Position numbers and translations under genes: made by a program
Notes under the pieces: generated by a model
Told to the model about the DNA's origin: nothing
The model's database searches: none
What the model saw: the letters and a program-made list of their open reading frames with translations, nothing else
Origin: Nocardia mexicana NBRC 108244
Lineage (GTDB): Bacteria; Actinomycetota; Actinomycetes; Mycobacteriales; Mycobacteriaceae
Length of the DNA: 51,776 nt
Assembly (NCBI RefSeq): GCF_001613165.1
Contig: NZ_BDBV01000040.1
Coordinates: 1-51,776, forward strand
Direction of reading: 5' to 3'
In this document: piece by piece, positions 39,001 to 48,000 of the stretch
Layout: every line of letters begins with the position of its first letter
How positions within the stretch are numbered: the first letter of the stretch is position 1

Positions 39001-42000
39001 AGGTGGCGTTGTTCTTCCAGAACATGGACAAGCCGCGACTGCAACTGCCCGGACTCAGCGCCGCCGCGGTCGAGTTCGACGGTGCGGTCGCCAAATTCGA
39101 CCTGCAGCTGACGATCGTCCCGCGCGACGAGCGCGGCGGCCTGGCGGCCCAGTTCACCTATGCCGCAGATCTTTTCGACGAGTCGACGATAGCCGGATTC
39201 GCCGACCGCCTGACGCGGATCCTGGACGCGGTCACCGCCGCTCCGGATCGCCCCGTCGGCGACATCGACCTGCTGCGCTCCGACGAGCGCGCGCGAATCC
39301 TGCGGGACTGGAACGACACCCGCTACCCGATCGCGCCGGAGCTGCTCCTCGACGGCTACCGGCGCGCGGTCGAGCAGTATCCGGATGTGGTCGCGGTGTC
39401 CTACGAGGGCGCCGAACTGACCTACGCCGAATTCGACGCCCGGGTGAATCGGCTGGCACGGCTGCTGATTTCGCGCGAGGTAGGCCCCGAATCGCTGGTC
39501 GGGCTGGCGATTCGACGGTCGCTGGATCTGGTCGTGGGCATGTACGCGATCGTCACCGCGGGCGGCGCGTACGTCCCGCTGGATCCCGACCATCCGGCCG
39601 AGCGGATCGCCCACATTCTCGGCACCGCCCGTCCCGCGTGCGTCGTGACCACGGTCGCCGACGCCGTTGCGGTACCGGTCGAAACGACGGTGCTGCGCCT
39701 GGACACCATGGATCTCGGCGGCTTCGACCCCACCCCGGTACGGCCCGGGGAACTGCTGCGCCCGCTGCGTCCCGAGCACCCCGCCTACGTGATATTCACA
39801 TCCGGCTCCACCGGTCGCCCGAAGGGCGTGGCCGTCTCGCATGCGGCCATCCACAACCAGATCACCTGGATGCTCGCCGCCTACCCGCTCGGCACCGGCG
39901 ACGTGTATCTGCAGAAGACCGCGACGACGTTCGACGTGTCGCTGTGGGGCTACTTCCTCCCGCTGCGCACCGGCGCACAGCTCGTGATCGGCACCCACGA
40001 CGGGCACCGAGATCCGGTCTATGTCGCGGAAACCATTGCCGCACAGGGTGTTACGGTTACCGACTTCGTCCCGTCGATGCTTTCCGTCTTCGCCGCGCAC
40101 ACCGCGGCCGGAACCTGCCCGACGCTGCAGGACATCTTCGTGATCGGTGAGGCGTTGCCGCCGGAGACGGTGGACGCGGTGCGTGCGGTCTCGGATGCGC
40201 GGGTGCACAACCTGTACGGCCCGACCGAGGCCGCGGTCTCGGTGACCTACTGGCCGGTGCAGGGGACGGAGCGGCCGAGTGTGCCGATCGGGCTGCCGCA
40301 GTGGAACACCCAGGTCTACGTGCTCGACGGCAGACTGCATCCGGTGCCCGCCGGGGTCCCGGGCGAGCTGTACCTGGCCGGTGATCAGCTCGCGCGCGGT
40401 TACGTGCGCCGCCCCGACCTGACGGCGGATCGGTTCGTCGCCAATCCCTTCGGGAATATTGGCGCGGGCGGAGCCGCAGAAGGCGCGGGCGGAGCCGGAG
40501 GCGGCCGGATGTATCGCACCGGCGACCTCGTGGTGTGGCGCGGTGCCGAGGGGGAGCTGCCCGCACGGTTGGAGTATGTGGGGCGCACGGATTTTCAGGT
40601 GAAGTTCCGCGGGCAGCGGATCGAGCTGGGCGAGATCGAGGCGGCGCTGCTGGCACTGCCAATGGTGAGCCAGGCGGTGGCGCTGGTGAGGGGTTCGGCG
40701 CTGGGGGACCAGCTGGTCGCCTATGCCGTACCGACACCGGGCAACGAGATCGATCCGGAGTGGCTCCGGTCCACGCTCGCGGACACCCTTCCGGCGTACA
40801 TGGTTCCGGCGACCGTGGTGGCGCTCGACGCCTTCCCGCTGAACGCCAGCGGCAAGCTCGACCGCAGGGCGCTGCCCGAACCGACCTACACCGGTCGCGA
40901 ATTCCGGGCTCCCGCAACGCCGGTCGAGGAGATCGTCGCCGGAATCTACGGCGACGTACTCGGCCTCGAACGCGTCGGCGCCGACGACGACTTCTTCGCC
41001 CTCGGCGGCAACTCGCTGATCGCCACCCAGGTGGTGGCCCGGTTGGGCGCCGCCATCGGCGGCCGCGTGCCGGTGCGGGCGCTGTTCGAGACCCCGGCGG
41101 TCGCCGCTCTGGCCGCCACCGTGGAATCGCAGGCCCACACCCGGCACAGCGTGGAGCTGGGCACCCTGACCCGCCCGGAGCCGCTGCCGCTGTCGCTCGC
41201 GCAGCAGCGGATGTGGTTCCTCAACCGCTTCGATCAGGCGGACGGCGCGGCGACGGCCGGATTGTCGGCGTACAACCTGCCCTTCGCACTGCGATTGACC
41301 GGTGAGCTGGATGTGCGGGCGCTGTCGGAGGCACTGGACGACGTGGTGGCGCGGCACGAGGTATTGCGCACCGTCTACCCGGAGACGCCGGAGGGCCCGG
41401 TGCAGGTGGTGCTTCCCGCCGATTCGCGGCTCGGCGTGACGCCCGAGGAGGTGGCGGCCGCCGACATCGTGGCGGCGGTGTACGAACTCGCCCAGACCCC
41501 GTTCGACGTGACCGCCGAGGTGCCGATCCGAGTGCGGCTGTTCGATATCGCGGGTCTGCCGGGTTCGCGCAAGTACGTGCTGGCCGTCGTGGTGCACCAC
41601 ATCGCGGCGGACGGATCGTCGATGGGCCCGCTGGTGCGGGACGTGATGACCGCCTACGCGGCGCGGACCTCGGGCGCCGCGCCGGAATGGGCGCCGCTGC
41701 CGGTGCAGTACGCCGACTACGCGGTGTGGCAGCGTGCGGTGCTGGGCGTGGAATCGGATCCGGGTTCCATTGCGGCGCAGCAGATCGCGTATTGGCGCCG
41801 GGAGCTGGCCGGGCTGCCGGATCTGCTGGAGCTGCCGACCGACCGGCCGCGGCCCGCGGTCGCCACCCTGCGGGGTGGCCGGGTCGACTTCCGCATCGAC
41901 GCCGCCACGCACCACGGGCTGAGCGAGTTGGCGCGTGCGCACGGCGCGACCCTGTTCATGGTTGTGCACACCGCGCTGGCGGTGCTGCTGGCGCGGCTGT

Positions 42001-45000
42001 CCGGGAGCGACGACGTCGCGGTGGGCACGCCGGTCGCGGGCCGTGGCGAGGCGGAACTCGATGATCTGATCGGGATGTTCGTGAACACGGTGGTGTTCCG
42101 GACGCGGCTGGATCGTGGCGAGTCGTTCGCGGATCTGCTTGCGCGGCAGCGGGAGACGGACCTGCAGGCCTTCGCGAACGCCGATATTCCGTTCGAGCGG
42201 TTGGTGGAGGTACTGAATCCGCCGCGGTCCACGGCACATCATCCGCTGTTCCAGGTCGGGTTGTCGTTCCAGAATCTGGCGCGCACCGCGCTGGAGCTGC
42301 CCGGGCTGAGCGTGGACGGGGTGCCCGCGGATCTCAATGTGTCGCAGTTCGATCTGCACCTGATCATCGCCGACGGGTACGACGAGGACGGCCACCCCGC
42401 CGGTATCGGCGGGTATTTCACCTATGCCACGGATCTTTTCGACGCGGCGACGGTGGCGAGCTTCGCGGACCGGCTGTCGCGCATCCTTTCCGCGGTGATC
42501 GTGGACGGCGCGAAACCGGTGGGGGACATCGAGATTCTCACCCCGGCCGAGCGCACTCCGGAGTTCGCCGGGCGCAGCGGCACCGCGCATCCCGTGGGCG
42601 ACGTGGCGACGCTGGTGTCGCTGCTGGACCGCTCGGTCGCGGCCGCACCCGGGGCGGTGGCGCTGGTGGCGGACCTGCCGGACGCCGAGACCGGACGCGA
42701 CCAGCTCAGCTACGCCGAACTCGATGCCCGGGTGAACCGCCTTGCGCGACATCTGATCTCGCAGGGCGTCGGTCCCGAGTCGCGGGTGGCGCTGGCCTTG
42801 CCGCGTTCGGTGGATCTGGTGGTGGCGATGTACGCGGTCGCCAAGGCGGGCGGTGCGTACGTTCCGATCGATCCGGATCAGCCCGCCGACCGCATCGACT
42901 ACATCCTGCGGACCGCCGACCCCGTGTGCGTGCTCACCAACGGCGCCCTCGGGTGGCTGGTCGGGGCCGGGCGCTCGACCTCCGCCGAGCCCGCCGTCGC
43001 GGCGTCCCATCCGGTTCCGGCCGGGAACGGTGGGACTCTCGACTGGCGCGGTCGCTCCGAATCCATCCCGGCTTTCGCTGTCGCCCAATCGGATTCGGGT
43101 AACGCCGCCGTCGCTGCAGCGAACTCCCCTGCCATCTCCGCGGATTCACCCCACACCCCTGCGGATTCACCCGTCCTCCCGGCGGACGCCGGGATCGAGT
43201 CGGGGCTTCCGCGCCGAGGTGCGGTTCCGGCATCCGCCGGAATGACGGGAGGTGCATCCGCTGGAATGACGGGTGGCACGTCCGCCGGAACGAGGGGAAG
43301 CGCGTCCACGACGGGCGGTCCGATACTGCTCGACCGCCTCGATCTGTCGGACCTGTCGGATGCGCCCGTGACCGACGCGGATCGCATTGCGCCACTGCGC
43401 CCGGAGCACACGGCCTACGTCATCTTCACCTCGGGTTCGACGGGCCGACCGAAGGGCGTGGCGGTTCCGCACGCGGCGGTCGTCAATCAGTTGCTGTGGA
43501 AGACGGCCGAATTCGGCCTGGGCGTCGATGACGCGGTGCTGCTGAAAACCGCCGCGACCTTCGACCTGTCGGTGTGGGAGTTCTGGTCCGCCGCGGTCTC
43601 GGGTGGCCGACTGGTGATCTCGATGCCGGACAGTCACCGCGATCCCGCCTATCTGAACGGTCTGCTGGCCCGCGAGAACGTGACCACCCTGCACGTGGTC
43701 CCGTCGATGCTGGACACGCTGCTCACCGAGGCCTCCGCGCGCGGGGACGGCCGCGCCCCGAACGCCCTGCGGCGCGTGCTCGCGATCGGCGAGGCGCTGC
43801 CCGCCGCGCTGGCGCAGCGATTCCGGACCACTCATCCGGACGTGGATCTGTTCAACCTCTACGGCCCGACCGAGGCCGCGGTCTCGATCACCAGCCACCG
43901 GGTGACCGATGCCGATCAGGCGTCGGTGCCGATCGGCGTGCCGGAGTGGAATTCCCAGGTGTACGTGCTGGATTCGCGGCTGCACCCGGTCCCGGCGGGC
44001 GTCACCGGCGAGTTGTATCTGGCGGGCGTGCAGCTGGCGCGCGGCTATCTCGGCCGCCCGGACCTGACCGCGGACCGTTTCGTCGCCGACCCCTTCGCGG
44101 ATAGGGGGGCCGGTGGCGGGCGCATGTATCGCACCGGCGACCTGGCGGCGCGGAACGCGGCGGGCGAGCTGGAGTACCGGGGCCGCACGGACTTCCAGGT
44201 GAAGGTCCGCGGATTCCGGATCGAACTCGGGGAGATCGAGGCCGCGCTGCTGGCGTTGCCCGAGGTCGCGCAGGCCGCGGTGCTCGCCCGGGAGGATCGG
44301 CGGGCCGGTGCCCGGCTGGTGGCCTACGTGGTCCCCGCGGCCGGTGACATCGATACGACACGAGTGAAGTCGGCGCTGGGCGGCGCGCTGCCCAACTACA
44401 TGATTCCCGCCGCGTTCGTGGTGCTGGATGCGTTGCCGCTCAACACCAACGGCAAGCTCGATCGCCGGGCGCTGCCCGAACCGGCCCCGGAGGTCACGGC
44501 GTACCGGCCCGCGCAGACGCCGGCCGAACAGGTGATCGCCGAGGTGGTCGGCGAGATACTCGGCCTGGACCGGGTCGGCCTGGACGACGACTTCTTCGCC
44601 CTCGGCGGCGACAGCATCATGTCGATCCAGCTGGTGTCGCGGGCGCATGCGCGGGGGGTGACGTTCACGCCGCGCGACGTCTTCGGATTCCGGACCGTCG
44701 AGGCGCTGGCCGCGGTCGCCACCGTGGCGCCGGTCGCCGCGGAAGAACCGCTGACCGGCCCGGTTCCGTTGCCTCCGATGGCGGTTCGGCTGCTGCAGGG
44801 CGATCCCACGGGTGGTGATCGCCGCGCCATCGTCGTGGACCTTCCCGCCGACAGCGAACCGGACCGGGTCCGCGCCGCCGTGCAGGCCGTGCTGGACCGG
44901 CACCCGATGCTGTCCGCGAGTCTCGAAACCGCCGACGGTGCAGAACTTCCCGGAGCGGCTCTCGCGACCGCCACGGCGGGGAGCCCGTTCGGCCCGCCGG

Positions 45001-48000
45001 TGGGCGTGCAGATCCCCGCCTACGCGGCCGCCGGGGAGACCGAGGTGGACCTCGACACCTGGGCCGATCCTCCGACGGAGTTCCTGCCCGTCGCGACGGC
45101 GGGCGGCGGCCCGGAGTTCCTGACGGGCACCGCATTCGAGGCGGCCACCGAATTCCTTCCCGTCCTCGCGACCCGGAACGAACCGGGGGAGCGGGACCCG
45201 GGTGCGGGGTCGGCGGCGCCGGTGGACGCGCTCGCCCGATGCCTGGTCGTCCCCGATGCGGTGCCCGAGGTTTCGCTGCGGCAATTCGTGCCGTCCGCGA
45301 ACGCCACCGAGGTCGCCGTGCGCGCGCTGTCCGCCGACCTGGATCCGACGGCGGGACGCAACATGGCGTTCGGCCTGATCGCGCCGACCGATCCCACCGA
45401 AGCCGATGCGACACAGGATATTCCGAACGGCCTGGTGATCGTGGCGAACGGCCTGGTCGTCGACGACACCTCCTGGTGCACGATCATCGACGAACTGTCC
45501 GCCGCGTGGTCCGGCGATCACACCGCCCCTGCGGCGCCGGACGCCGGTGCGGCGAGCGTGGCCCGCGCGCTGGCCGCCCGCGCGACCGAACCCGCCACCG
45601 TGGACGAAATCGATTGGTGGCAGCGGACCCTGTCCGACGTGCCGGGCGAAACCGCACTGGACGGCATGGACCTGACCGCGCGCGGCCGGGTATCGCTGAC
45701 GATCACCGGCGAGGGCGCCGCCGCGGTGGCCGCCGTGGCGTCGGCCTATCGCGCTCCGCTCGAGGACGTGCTGCTCGCCGCTTTGGCGCTGGCCCTGGAG
45801 CCCGGTCGCAGGCAGCGGGCGGGCGATCGGACCGATGACGAGGGCACCCCGCTGCTCCCGCGCACGATCGAGGGCGCCTCGGCCGCCGATGTTCTCGGCC
45901 CGGTGGTGCAGTTGTTCGCCGACGGTCGCGTGCTCGCCGAGCCCGAGTCCGCCACCGCCGTCGGCGGATTCACCGCCGCGCACCCGTTCGTGCTGGGGCT
46001 GGACGGCATCGATGTGGACGACGCCCTGCTCGGCGGGCCCGCCGCGGGGAGCGTGATCGCCCGGATCAAGGAGCAGCGCCGGGACGTCCCCGCACAGGGT
46101 GTCGGCTACGGACTGCTGCGCTACCTGAACCCCGGTGCGGCCGCCGAACTGGCCGCACTCGCCCAGGGCCGCACCGCGTTCCGGTACCGGGACCTGCGGC
46201 CCGCCCGCGCCCTCCCGGATATCGCGGCCCCCGATCTGCTTCTCGACATCACCGTCGAGGCCACCGCCGACGGACTGCTGGCCCGATTCGACTACGCGGC
46301 CGCCGCACTGGCCGTCGAGCAGGTGAAAGAGCTTGCCGGACACTGGGTGCGGGCGCTGGGCGGCCTGGCCGAGCACGGCACCCGCGCCCCCGCGGGCGGG
46401 TTCACACCGTCCGATTTCCCGCTGGTTCGGTTGGCGCAGGCCGATATCGACCGGCTGCACCGCGGCTATCCGGACCTGTCCGACGTCTGGCCGGTGACCC
46501 CGCTGCAGTCGGGAATGCTGTTCCACGCCCTGCTCGCCGACGCCTCGGTCGACGCCTACACCACCCAGTTCACTGTCGATCTGGCCGGTGCGGTGGACGG
46601 CCCGCGGCTGCGCGAGGCCGCGCAGGCCGTGCTGGATCGGCACGCCAACCTGCGGGTGGCCTTCGCCGAGGATGCCGACGGCAAGCCGGTGCAGGTGGTC
46701 CTCGATCGGGTCGAGGTGCCTTGGCGCACCGTCGATCTCGGTGACCTCGACGACGAGGCGCTGGAGGCGGAGCTGGCCCGGATCGAGTACACCGACTATG
46801 CCGACGGCTTCGATATGCGCACGGCGCCGCTGCTGCGCTTCACCCTGATCCGCATCGAGCACGAGTCCTATCAGCTGCTCGTCACCAGCCACCACATCCT
46901 CATCGACGGCTGGTCGACACCGCTGCTCATGCAGGACCTGCTGACCCTGTACGCGCTCGGCCCGCGGTCCGAACACCTGGGCCCGGTCCGCTCCTACGCC
47001 GAGTACCTGAGGTGGCTCGTCGCCCAGGACCCGGGCGCCGCCCGCGAGACCTGGCGGCGGGCGCTGGCCGGGGTCACCGAGCCGACCCCGCTGGCCCCGG
47101 TCGATCCGGGCCGTGAAATCGCCTCCGGCACCGGCGAAACCGGCTTCGAGCTGTCGATCGCCGACACCGCGGAGCTGACCCGGCTGGCGGCGGACCTCGG
47201 CGTCACCGTGAATACGGTGGTGCAGGCGGCGTGGGGACTGCTGATCGGCCGCAGCATCGATCGCGACGACGTGGTCTTCGGCGCCACGGTCTCGGGCCGC
47301 CCGCCCGTGCTGCCCGGCGTCGAAACGATGGTGGGCCTGTTCGTCAACGCGATCCCGGTCCGCGTGCGCCTGGATCCCACCGAGACCCTGGGCGCGCTGC
47401 TGCATCGGCTGCAGGCCGAGCAGGCCGACCTGCTCGACGTCCACTATCTGGGCCTGAGCGATATTCAGGAAACCCTCGGGGTGGAGGGACTTTTCGACTC
47501 GCTGGTGGTATTCGAGTCGTACCCGATCGATCGCGTGGCGCTGGACCGGGCGAGTTCCATCGACGGCATGCGCGTCACCGGCATCGGCTCGATCACCGGC
47601 ACGCACTATCCGGTGACCGTGCTGGCCTCGCTGGACGATCGGCTGCGGATCTCGCTGCAGTACCTGCGCGACGTCTTCGACGAATCGGCCGCCGAGGCGC
47701 TGGCACAACGGCTTTCGATGCTCATCGGCCACTTCGCGTTCGCTCCGCAGGCCCGTGTCGCCGCCGTGGATGCGCTGCTCGCCGGCGAGCGGGGCGCCCT
47801 GGACGCCCGCAATGCCACGGCGTCGCCCGACCTGCTGGACGACTCGACGCTGCTGTCGCTGTTCGACGCCCAGGTAGCCCGGACACCCCATGCTCCGGCG
47901 CTGCACTTCGGCGACGAAACGCTGACCTACCGCGAGCTGGACACCCGCTCCCGGGCGCTGGCCCGGAACCTGATCGAGCGCGGTGTCGAACCGGAAACGC

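Noticed and set aside
43139..43300. A CRISPR array or minisatellite in NRPS3
   Set aside because: Repeats are few, palindromic and of unequal spacing, and they keep the reading frame; the REP-like reading fits better.
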